From an uncultured Eubacteriales bacterium (lineage in GTDB: Bacteria > Bacillota > Clostridia > Peptostreptococcales > Anaerovoracaceae), in NCBI GenBank assembly GCA_959021945.1, contig CAUEYG010000056.1, forward strand, positions 1 to 7,762: DNA of 7,762 nucleotides. The letters are read 5' to 3'. Position numbers and translations under genes: made by a program. The notes beneath the pieces were generated by a model. The model searched no databases. It saw only the letters and a program-made list of their open reading frames with translations, and was not told the origin of the DNA. Below are positions 1 to 7,300 of this stretch, in pieces; within the stretch, counting starts at the first letter, position 1; each line of letters opens with the position of its first letter.

Positions 1-94
1 GGAGCATGTTGGGATGCCCCTCTCCTCCCGGTGAAGGGATATGGATTCCCTGGGCAGTATGCCCGTTAACGTTTACTAATTCAATCTGTACCAT
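1..94 (-). CDS. N-terminus of an unrecognised protein (3' end outside window)
   Basis: An ATG at 94, preceded by a good AAGGTGG ribosome site, opens a frame that stays open for 31 codons to the window edge. The visible residues begin MVQIELVNVNGHTAQGI and continue with a Gly/Pro/His-rich stretch (HIPSPGGEGHPNM). There is no signal peptide or membrane helix in this part; the strand-like start followed by a glycine-rich loop suggests a soluble protein. I do not recognise the family. It has the same orientation as the upstream operon but sits after an 84-base gap with a possible promoter of its own, so it may be a separate unit. What supports it is the start signal, the direction and the open frame; 31 codons alone are weak evidence. 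Confidence 0.6.
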   Translation of the reverse strand, partial: MVQIELVNVNGHTAQGIHIPSPGGEGHPNML

Positions 95-104
95 AATTCT
101 CAGT

Positions 105-111
105 CCACCTT
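105..111 (-). promoter_or_regulatory. Ribosome binding site of the partial gene at the window edge
   Basis: The minus strand reads AAGGTGG, 10 bases before the ATG at 94. It supports the claim that this short open frame is the beginning of a real gene rather than chance. Confidence 0.6.
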
Positions 112-118
112 TCTTCTT

Positions 119-146
119 ATTATAAGTTTCTGTTTCCTTCTTTCAC
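119..146 (-). promoter_or_regulatory. Possible sigma-A promoter for the partial downstream gene
   Basis: On the minus strand a perfect TATAAT (124-119) lies 16 bases after GTGAAA (146-141), which matches four of six bases of the TTGACA consensus. A transcript would start near 112 and have a leader of only about 18 bases, with the ribosome site at its very 5' end. The short leader and weak -35 box lower confidence; the AT-rich gap could give such a match by chance. Confidence 0.35.
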
Positions 147-178
147 CTATTAATTTGTACCACTTACATTTACAATCT

Positions 179-820
179 CTATACTCCCGCTGTTTTTTCC
201 ATAAAAACTTTACAAAAATGATTAAACACAGCCACTACACGACCCACGCCTACCATTGCAGCTATGGTGCCAATACCTACTCCTATCAAACGTCCGGCAA
301 AAATCAGGCTAAGACAAACAGTAATCCCTATATTGAAAAGATCAAAACAGTTTTTTGTAAATCCCATTTCTTTTCCAATTTTGTCGGAGATAGCCTGCAC
401 GATTCCATCTCCGGGATTTGGGACCATTCGTACATTCACAGACATGGCGGCTCCGATTCCAGTAAAAATAATCGCCATTGCCAGCAGCAAACCGTTTTTC
501 CAAATTGAATCGTAATCAAAAGGGAGAAGATATTCAAAAAGACTTAAAAAGCGCGTAAAACAAATGGCCAGGGGAAGCTGTAAAAAATCATATGCCTTGG
601 CGCCCCTGCCTTTTATTATTAGCTGAACAATAACAAAAATGCAGTAAATAACCATTGTCGTATTGCCAAAATCAAGGTCCCATATAAAAGCGATGCTATA
701 TGGCACCGAGATAATTGGAGAAACACCTAAACCAGTCTTTGTATTCAAAGTGATTCCCAGCGCTAAAATTAAAAGCCCGCCAATATAATAAATCCACCGA
801 ATTATGACCTGCTTTTTCAA
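179..820 (-). CDS. YczE/YitT-like integral membrane protein (DUF6198 type)
   Basis: A 213-residue membrane protein with about five or six hydrophobic helices (roughly 7-25, 53-69, 80-99, 108-130, 160-176 and 177-200). It carries the family's glycine-rich signatures: GLGVSP at 30-35, VPNPGDG at 133-139, and GVGIGT at 180-185. YczE-type proteins are widespread in Firmicutes, and their transport activity, if any, is not established. B. subtilis YczE is linked to bacillaene production, but nothing here suggests antibiotic synthesis. The gene begins with TTG, overlapping the amidohydrolase stop as TTGA, and ends with TAG at 181-179. The overlap suggests the two are made together, perhaps so that the membrane protein moves a substrate or product of the hydrolase; that is inference. 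It is the last gene of the tight cluster, followed by an 84-base gap. Family assignment is from motifs and topology and is fairly confident; function is unknown. Confidence 0.85.
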   Translation of the reverse strand: MKKQVIIRWIYYIGGLLILALGITLNTKTGLGVSPIISVPYSIAFIWDLDFGNTTMVIYCIFVIVQLIIKGRGAKAYDFLQLPLAICFTRFLSLFEYLLPFDYDSIWKNGLLLAMAIIFTGIGAAMSVNVRMVPNPGDGIVQAISDKIGKEMGFTKNCFDLFNIGITVCLSLIFAGRLIGVGIGTIAAMVGVGRVVAVFNHFCKVFMEKTAGV

Positions 821-2058
821 TCCTTTTCCCCTTTTACAAAGGTTCCTTCCTTCATAATCACTTCCATATTATCTGTAGAAATCGCCTTCATGTCTTCTGC
901 AGGATTTCCATCTATTACTAAAAGATCTGCAAATTTTCCTGCTTCCAAGGTTCCTGTAATATCATCAATCTTTAGCATTTCCGCACCGTTTTTCGTAGCA
1001 GCTGACAGCACTTCCATATTGGTCATGCCAGCCTTGTTGAGCGCATACATTTCTGTAATGGCATATTTGCCGTAAGGGGTCAGTGTGCTGCAAAAAGAAT
1101 CAGAACCAACGGTAATGCGAATCCCCTTTTTATTGGCGTTAAGCAAATTGTCTGTAATCCGATTCAGCTCTTTTTCTGCTGTGGTCTCTCCCGGATATTG
1201 GTCATGAATCGGTCTGTACGGCGGTTCATACACAGAAAACCACTCAAAGAAAAACTGGAAGGTAGGGCAAAAGGTAATGTCTTTTTCCTTCATAATTTGC
1301 AGACATTCTTCATTTAATTCCTGGCCGTGAATAATAGCGGAAACCCCTGCCCTGCAGGAATCCAAAGCACCTTGGTAGCCTTCTGCATGGGACCACACAG
1401 GAAGGCCGATCATGTTGGATTCATCTACTACTGCCTGGATTTCCTCCATAGTATAGTGGGAATCTGCCTTTGCATCATGCCTCCAGATTCCTCCCCCAGT
1501 GGACCAGATTTTAATGGCATCCGGATTTTCTCTGATTCTTCGGCGGATGGCTTTGCGCAGTTCCCAAGGACCGTCCACTCGCTCCGCCCAAGGATGGGAC
1601 GCCTCGTTATATTCCAAAGGCAGTCTGTGAGAGTCTCCATGCCCCGCTGTCCTGCAAAATCCAATACCGGAAGTAACCGTCCTTGGCCCTGGTATCACCC
1701 CTTTTTCGATCATATCCCGTATGTAAGGGCCAAACCTGGAAATTTCACCAACAGAGGTCAATCCGTTTTCAAGAGCTTCTCTGGCCTGAGCCACTGCGAC
1801 TACAGCCTTTTGAAAAATTGGCTCCAGCACCCATTCTGTATCATTATCGCTCAAGTTTCCGCTATAGTGAAGGTGCGTGTCAATCAGTCCCGGCATAATG
1901 GTCTTTCCGGAAATATCCCGTGTTTCATAGCTTCCATCAAAGTCCTTCTTTTCTCCGGCATACATAATCTTTTTATCGTCTACTAATACCAGCGAATCTT
2001 TTACAGGGGCTCCGCCATTTCCATCAATCAAAAGTCCGTTTACAAAAGCAATTTTCAT
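817..2058 (-). CDS. Metal-dependent amidohydrolase (HutI/prolidase-like, COG1228 type)
   Basis: Cytoplasmic TIM-barrel amidohydrolase of 413 residues; no signal peptide or membrane segment is seen. The N- and C-terminal strands form the usual small beta-sandwich, with PGLIDTHLH entering the barrel and GKFADLLVIDGNP leaving it. A full binuclear metal site is visible: His62 and His64 (THLH), Lys183 (AIKIW, the likely carboxylated lysine), His224 (WSHAEG), His244 (IIHGQ) and the catalytic Asp320 (GSDSF). A TAGHGD motif at 137-142 is typical of the branch that holds imidazolonepropionase-like and Xaa-Pro or Xaa-Lys/Arg dipeptidase enzymes. The histidine-degradation genes expected next to hutI are missing, so hydrolysis of a dipeptide or N-acyl amino acid is more likely, but the substrate cannot be read from sequence. 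The start ATG has a GAGGTGG site. The stop overlaps the next gene's start as TTGA, indicating translational coupling with the membrane protein. The enzyme class is confident and the substrate unknown. Confidence 0.9.
   Translation of the reverse strand: MKIAFVNGLLIDGNGGAPVKDSLVLVDDKKIMYAGEKKDFDGSYETRDISGKTIMPGLIDTHLHYSGNLSDNDTEWVLEPIFQKAVVAVAQAREALENGLTSVGEISRFGPYIRDMIEKGVIPGPRTVTSGIGFCRTAGHGDSHRLPLEYNEASHPWAERVDGPWELRKAIRRRIRENPDAIKIWSTGGGIWRHDAKADSHYTMEEIQAVVDESNMIGLPVWSHAEGYQGALDSCRAGVSAIIHGQELNEECLQIMKEKDITFCPTFQFFFEWFSVYEPPYRPIHDQYPGETTAEKELNRITDNLLNANKKGIRITVGSDSFCSTLTPYGKYAITEMYALNKAGMTNMEVLSAATKNGAEMLKIDDITGTLEAGKFADLLVIDGNPAEDMKAISTDNMEVIMKEGTFVKGEKD
828..833 (-). promoter_or_regulatory. 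Ribosome binding site deciding a TTG start for the YczE-like gene
   Basis: The minus strand reads AAGGGG within the last amidohydrolase codons, 7 bases before a TTG at 820. No ATG, GTG or other TTG lies nearby in frame upstream, and the next in-frame Met falls after the first membrane helix. This supports TTG as the true start. Confidence 0.6.
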
Positions 2059-2062
2059 AATT

Positions 2063-2069
2063 CCACCTC
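2063..2069 (-). promoter_or_regulatory. Ribosome binding site of the amidohydrolase gene
   Basis: The minus strand reads GAGGTGG 4 bases before the ATG at 2058, in the 14-base gap after the CLC stop codon. It supports this start for the amidohydrolase. Confidence 0.75.
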
Positions 2070-2072
2070 ATT

Positions 2073-3332
2073 TTATTTTGCATTCATATTGATATATTCG
2101 GCCTTAGTTTTACTATACATGATTTTTTGGCTCCCGTACAGTCCATAATAGCCAGACAGCATATAACTAACGCTGCAGGCAACGCCAAAAAACAGCAATC
2201 CCGGTGCTCCAAACAGCTCAATTCCTAACACAATAGATGCTACAGGGCTATTGACAACTGCACAAAAGGTGGCGATTAAACCAATTGCAGCTGCAAATCC
2301 AGGTTCCAAACCCATAAGCGGACCTGCCCAACATCCCATTGCAGCTCCTATAAAAAAGGTAGGGACAATCTCTCCCCCCTTATAACCGGCTCCCAGTGTG
2401 ATGGCTGTAAATAACATTTTTAATAAAAAACTCCACCACTCTCCCTGGCCGTCAAGAGCCTGAAAAATCACATTCATTCCTGAGCCATTATAGTTTCCTG
2501 ATGGAAACAGCAGCGATAGACCTGCAAGAACAACCCCTCCTACGAAAATCCTTAAATATGGATTTTTGAAAACATGGTTAAAAAATTCATCAACTCGATC
2601 CATAAAAAAGATGTAGATAATACTGAGCAGCGCACAGCATACGCCAAGAAGCGCAACTTGCAGGACCGGCCATATCCCCAGAGCCGGAACAGAAAGCACT
2701 TTTTCAATCTCAAGGCCAAAGCCAAAAAATATAGAAATCCCATAAGCTACCAGAGAAGATACAAGACAGGGCACCAGACCTGAATAATAAATAACACCTA
2801 CGCTGATTACTTCGAGGGCAAAGAAAACAGCAGTCAGGGGAGTTCCAAACAGAGCTGCAAAAACGCCGCTCATCCCGCTGAGTACAATGAGGGACATATC
2901 CTTTTCATCCAAATGAAACAGCCTCCCTACGTGAGTACCGATGCTGCCTCCAATTTGCAGCGCCGCGCCTTCCCGCCCTGCAGAACCTCCTAAAAGATGT
3001 GTAATTGCTGTACTTATGAAAATTAAAGGGCCTAATCTGACTGGAACTTTTTCTTCTGCCCGCACGGAACCAATGACGCGGTCTGTGCCAATAGCAGATG
3101 TCATACCGCATAATTTATAGACGCCTACGATGAGCAGCCCTCCTATTGGAAGAAAGAAAATCAGCCATTCATGGGATTGACGCAATACATTGGCGTATTC
3201 TACGGTAAAACGAAAAAGACTTCCCACACCGCCGCTGATAACTCCTACAAGAGCCGCAATGAAATTCCATTTGAGAAAACTTTTTATAAAAACTCCTGAG
3301 TGTTGTATTTTTTCTAATAGTATTTGTTCCAT
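2073..3332 (-). CDS. CLC-family anion channel or anion/proton antiporter, non-canonical motifs
   Basis: Integral membrane protein of the CLC family, 419 residues from the ATG at 3332, with many hydrophobic helices and no C-terminal CBS domains. The gating glutamate is present in GREGAALQIGG (E121). The usual GSGIP motif is GTDRVI (82-87), the helix-N motif GGIFAP is GGEIVP (319-324, Glu321), and the internal proton glutamate is Val175, next to Glu174. A Tyr suited to the central anion site is at 399 in GLYGSQ. The E121/E321/Y399 set resembles the fluoride/proton antiporter branch of CLCs (CLC-F), so fluoride export is a real alternative to chloride transport; substrate is undecided. I chose ATG 3332, one base after the pfkA stop, over a TTG at 3377 that would overlap pfkA by 44 bases. 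No Shine-Dalgarno is seen at normal distance, so translation is probably coupled to pfkA. The family is certain and the substrate is not. Confidence 0.95.
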   Translation of the reverse strand: MEQILLEKIQHSGVFIKSFLKWNFIAALVGVISGGVGSLFRFTVEYANVLRQSHEWLIFFLPIGGLLIVGVYKLCGMTSAIGTDRVIGSVRAEEKVPVRLGPLIFISTAITHLLGGSAGREGAALQIGGSIGTHVGRLFHLDEKDMSLIVLSGMSGVFAALFGTPLTAVFFALEVISVGVIYYSGLVPCLVSSLVAYGISIFFGFGLEIEKVLSVPALGIWPVLQVALLGVCCALLSIIYIFFMDRVDEFFNHVFKNPYLRIFVGGVVLAGLSLLFPSGNYNGSGMNVIFQALDGQGEWWSFLLKMLFTAITLGAGYKGGEIVPTFFIGAAMGCWAGPLMGLEPGFAAAIGLIATFCAVVNSPVASIVLGIELFGAPGLLFFGVACSVSYMLSGYYGLYGSQKIMYSKTKAEYINMNAK

Positions 3333-3333
3333 T

Positions 3334-4296
3334 TTATTTTGATAGTATATCCGCCAGATGATAGAGGTCTGTATCAAAGGGCCGTTTCATAGTAAGGGCT
3401 TCCTTCAGATCATAAGCAACAATTTCTCCGCCGCAGACGCCAATAGCTTTGCTGTTCTCATCATCGTAAAGCAATTCCACTGCTTTGCCGGCAGTCCTGC
3501 TGGCGAGCATCCGATCTTTTGCAGTAGGCGAGCCGCCTCTTTGCAAATAAGCCAGGATCACAACCCGAGTTTCTTTTCCTGTCTTTTCTTCAATGATCTG
3601 GGCCAGCTCCTTGGCATCTACCTCAACGCCTTCTGCTTTCATAATAATATTGTGCAGCTTTCCTCTGTTTTTTCCCTGGATGATCTTTTTACATACCCGG
3701 TTTATATCAAAGGGCATTTCCGGCACTAAAATGTTATCAGCACCCCCTGTCAATCCTGCATAAAGGGCAATATCTCCGCAGTGACGTCCCATGACTTCGA
3801 TTACAGTAGCCCGTTCATGGGAAGAAGAAGTATCCCGTATATTGGTCACAGCAGAAAGAACCGTGTTGACAGCAGTATCAAACCCAATGGTATAATCCGT
3901 ATAGCCCAGATCATTATCAATGGTTCCGGGAATGCCCATGACCGTAATTCCTCTTTTAGACAATTCCAGGCCGCCCCTAAAAGAGCCGTCTCCACCTATT
4001 ACTACAACTCCTTGGATACCAAAGGCGGACAGCACATTGACCGCATGTTTTTGCCCGTCCTCTGTCATAAAACGCTCGCTTCTGGCTGTCCGAAGGACAG
4101 TACCGCCTCTGTGAAGGATGTCCCCAACAGAGGACATATCCATTTCTTTAATAGCTCCTTCGATGAGACCTTCATAACCTCTCTGTATGCCGTAAACTTC
4201 CATTCCCATATCAATTCCGCACCGTACAACAGCACGGACGGCTGCGTTCATACCGGGAGCATCGCCTCCGCTGGTCAGTACACCGATTCGTCTCAT
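3334..4296 (-). CDS. pfkA: ATP-dependent 6-phosphofructokinase
   Basis: Phosphorylates fructose 6-phosphate to fructose 1,6-bisphosphate with ATP, the committed step of glycolysis, in the cytoplasm. At 320 residues it has the normal length of bacterial PfkA. Visible features are the N-terminal nucleotide loop TSGGDAPGMN (8-17); GGDGS at 101-105 with Gly104, and Gly124 in PGTIDND, both marking ATP rather than pyrophosphate use; catalytic Asp127; and substrate residues Arg72, Arg162, MGR (169-171), Glu222, Arg244 and Arg253. Effector-site residues Arg21, Arg25, Asp59, Arg154, Arg211 and Lys213 line up with the E. coli enzyme. Position 54, an Arg there, is Met here, Glu187 is Asp, and the substrate-site His249 is Tyr250 in LAYLQRGGSP. 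So catalysis is expected, but substrate affinity and allosteric control by ADP or PEP may differ. The ATG at 4296 has an AAGGAG site. The stop codon lies one base before the next gene's ATG. A pyruvate kinase gene, the usual next gene in Firmicutes, is absent. Confidence 0.97.
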   Translation of the reverse strand: MRRIGVLTSGGDAPGMNAAVRAVVRCGIDMGMEVYGIQRGYEGLIEGAIKEMDMSSVGDILHRGGTVLRTARSERFMTEDGQKHAVNVLSAFGIQGVVVIGGDGSFRGGLELSKRGITVMGIPGTIDNDLGYTDYTIGFDTAVNTVLSAVTNIRDTSSSHERATVIEVMGRHCGDIALYAGLTGGADNILVPEMPFDINRVCKKIIQGKNRGKLHNIIMKAEGVEVDAKELAQIIEEKTGKETRVVILAYLQRGGSPTAKDRMLASRTAGKAVELLYDDENSKAIGVCGGEIVAYDLKEALTMKRPFDTDLYHLADILSK

Positions 4297-4304
4297 TCTC
4301 CATT

Positions 4305-4310
4305 CTCCTT
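4305..4310 (-). promoter_or_regulatory. Ribosome binding site of pfkA
   Basis: The minus strand reads AAGGAG directly after the dnaE stop codon and 8 bases before the pfkA ATG. This strong site fixes the pfkA start at 4296 and shows that pfkA is translated independently of dnaE within a shared transcript. Confidence 0.85.
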
Positions 4311-7300
4311 TTATAACTTTAGATTTTCCTCTCCAATCAGCTCAATCACCTGTTTTTTAAAACGCTCATCTGCATTTACCCAAAGGTCTGGCTTTGTTTT
4401 CATTGATTTTCCTGTAGCGCCAAGATAAATAATAACCGGGGTCTCCCCTTTATGGTCCACCAGTATTTGTCTGATTTGTTCCAGCCCATTTTCCAATTTA
4501 TCCGGTATCCGAATCTTGACTGGATTTACAGATGCCAGGCGGGCTCCTTTGCTGGTTTCACGCAGATCCAGCACTTCATTTGCCAGTATTTTAGGCAGTT
4601 CTCCTTCCTTAAAGTTAATGGTGCCTTTTACAACAATCAGGCTGTCTTCTTTAATCAGAGAAGAACAGCGCTCGTAAACATTTGGAAATACCACGACTTC
4701 TACGTTTCCAAAGAGGTCTTCCATATCTACAAAAGCCATCATCTTGTTGTTCTTTGTAACCAGAGTCTTTTTGCTGGTAATAATGCCCGCCATGGTAGCG
4801 CGCATCCCATCGAAGATCACATGGCCTCCGATAGGCGTTTCTCCTGCTTCCTCCTGGTCTGCAGCATGAGCCAAATCTTCTGCTGTTACATTGGTCAGCC
4901 TGCTGATCTGATCCTCATATTCCTTTAACGGATGGTCAGAAAGGTAAACGCCCAGCATTTCCTTTTCCATACTGATAAGAATTTCTTTGGAAAAGTTTTC
5001 AACATCAGGCAATCTGGATGCTGCTTCTTCCACTTCCATTTGTTCCGCATTAATCTGAAACAAGGACATCTGCCCTTCAATATTTTTTCTGGAATCATTT
5101 TGTGCAGATTCGATTAAGCCCTCGTAAACTGCCATATGGGCCGCACGGTTTTCATTCAGACTGTCCAAAGCTCCGGCCTTAATCAGGCTTTCTACTGCCT
5201 TTTTATTCATTTCATGAATATCAACATTGCTGATAAATTGAAAGATATCCCTGGGAGCACCCTTTTCCTTCCGGACGCTGGTAATGGCATTGATCACGCC
5301 CTCCCCTACATTTTTTACGCCCAAGAGTCCAAACCGAATTTTGCCGTCTCTCACAGTGAATTTCTTTCCGCTCTCATTGATATCAGGTGGGAGCACTTCA
5401 ATATTCATTTCTGTACAGTTGCGAATATATTTGGCAATGGTGCCTGCATCTCCCATTACACTGGTCATAAGGGCTGCCATAAATTCTACCGGATAGTAGG
5501 TTTTTAAATAAGCGGTCTCATAAGCGATGACTGCATAAGCTGCTGCATGGGATTTGTTAAAGGCGTATTCAGCAAAGCTTACCATCTGATTAAAGATTTC
5601 CTCAGCGATTTCCTCCGGGATTCCATTTCTCACACAGCCTGCAATCTCCACATTGCCCTTATCATCTGTTTTGCCATGGATAAAATATTCTTTTTCCTTT
5701 AACATAACATCCATCTTCTTTTTCCCCATTGCACGGCGCACCACATCGGATCTGCCATAGGAATATCCGCCCAGGTCCCGTACAATCTGCATAACCTGCT
5801 CCTGATAAATCAAACAGCCATAGGTAACAGAAAGGATAGGTTCCAGACTTTCATGTATATATTGTATCTTATCCGGATTTTTCTTATTCTCAATATAATT
5901 TGGGATAGATGCCATAGGTCCCGGACGGTACAGAGCCACGCCGGCTACAATATCTTCAAAGCAGTCGGGCCTCAGGTTTTTCATAAACTGGGTCATGCCG
6001 CCGCTTTCCAGCTGAAAAATCCCCTGCGTATTTCCCCTGGCAATCAGCTCATAAGTCTTTGGATCATCATATGTCATCTTTGAAAAATCAATGGAAATCC
6101 CATGGTTTTCCTGAATCATTTCCAGCGCATCCCGAATAACCGTTAAGTTTCGGAGCCCTAAAAAGTCCATCTTCAAAAGGCCAAGCTCCTCAATTGTAGT
6201 CATAGTAAACTGGGTGGAAACTCCTTTGTCAGACAAGTACAGGGGCACATATTCATCAATGCTTTTTTTCGAAATAACCACGCCTGCTGCGTGTGTGGAA
6301 GCGTGACGGGGCATTCCTTCCAGCGCCTTTGCCATATCCAGCACTTGCCGCACTTTTTCGTCTTTTTCATAGGAAGCCTTTAATTCCGGATTCATAGACA
6401 GAGCCTTATCAATGGTCATTTTCAGGTCAAAAGGAATTGCCTTGGCAATGGCATCTGTTTCCGCATACCCCACATTGAGAACCCTGCCCACATCCCGCAC
6501 CGCAGCTTTTGCTTTCATGGTTCCAAAGGTTATGATCTGGGAGACTTTGTCTTCTCCGTATTTTTCAATTACATAATCAATCACTTCCTGCCGTCTCTCA
6601 TAGCAAAAGTCAATGTCAATATCCGGCATACTGATTCTTTCCGGATTAAGGAAACGTTCGAAAATTAAGTTGTAGCGAATGGGGTCAATGTCTGTAATCT
6701 TTAATACATATGCCACAATGCTGCCGGCAGCCGAGCCCCTTCCCGGTCCTACAACAATATGATTCTTTTTTGCGTAATTGATAAAATCCCATACAATCAA
6801 AAAGTATTCCACATATCCCATTTTTTCAATGGTGGAAAGCTCGTATTCAAGACGCTGTTTCAAGCTGTCCCAGTCAGCATCGCTTTCGTGCCCGTACCGT
6901 TCTTCCAATCCTTCCCAGCACAGCTGCCGCAAATATTCCTGATTGGTCTTGCCTTCCGGAGCGATGAATTCCGGCAAATGAAGCTTTCCAAACTGAAAGC
7001 TGACGTCGCACTGCTGCGCCACTTTGGCAGTATTATCACAGGCATCAGGAAAATTAGCAAAAATTTTGCGCATCTCCTCTTCTGATTTCAGATAAAACTG
7101 GTCATTGGGGAAACGCATCCGATCTTCTTCATCAACAGCTGCTGCTGTTTGAATACATAAAAGAACATCATGGGCCTTTGCATCTTCCTGCCTGACATAA
7201 TGAACGTCATTGGTGGCTACAAAGGGAATCCCTGTTTCTTCATGGAGACGGATCATATCCGGTAAAATGGCCGCTTCTTCTTCCAGACCCTGATCCTGCA

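Larger units (their letters stand above)
95..178 (-). other. Short intergenic gap between the YczE-like gene and the next gene
   Basis: This is the only intergenic space longer than 15 bases. It is AT-rich and holds a possible promoter (119-146) and a ribosome site (105-111) for the downstream partial gene. I see no GC-rich hairpin with a T-tract, so no intrinsic terminator for the upstream operon; readthrough into the next gene is possible. Confidence 0.6.

Noticed and set aside
155..175. TTGTA...TACAA inverted repeat as a terminator after the YczE-like gene
   Set aside because: The stem is only five base pairs, AT-rich, and lacks a following T-tract on the transcribed strand.
95..178. Fluoride or other riboswitch in the intergenic gap
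   Set aside because: The gap is only 84 bases, AT-rich, without the paired stems expected of a riboswitch, and it lies downstream of the CLC gene, not before it.
1327..1986. A 219-codon open frame on the plus strand
   Set aside because: It lies wholly opposite the amidohydrolase, whose complete catalytic motif set makes that strand the coding one. The plus-strand translation shows no domain.
817..2058. Naming the amidohydrolase hutI (imidazolonepropionase)
   Set aside because: Only the general fold and metal ligands support it. No hutH, hutU or other histidine-degradation gene is adjacent, and the TAGHGD motif also occurs in dipeptidase-type relatives.
3330..3377. An upstream TTG start for the CLC gene
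   Set aside because: It would overlap pfkA by 44 bases. The ATG at 3332 lies next to the pfkA stop and gives a normal CLC N-terminus.
3781..4428. A 215-codon open frame on the plus strand
   Set aside because: It is antisense to pfkA and the end of dnaE, both certain genes, and its translation has no recognisable motif.
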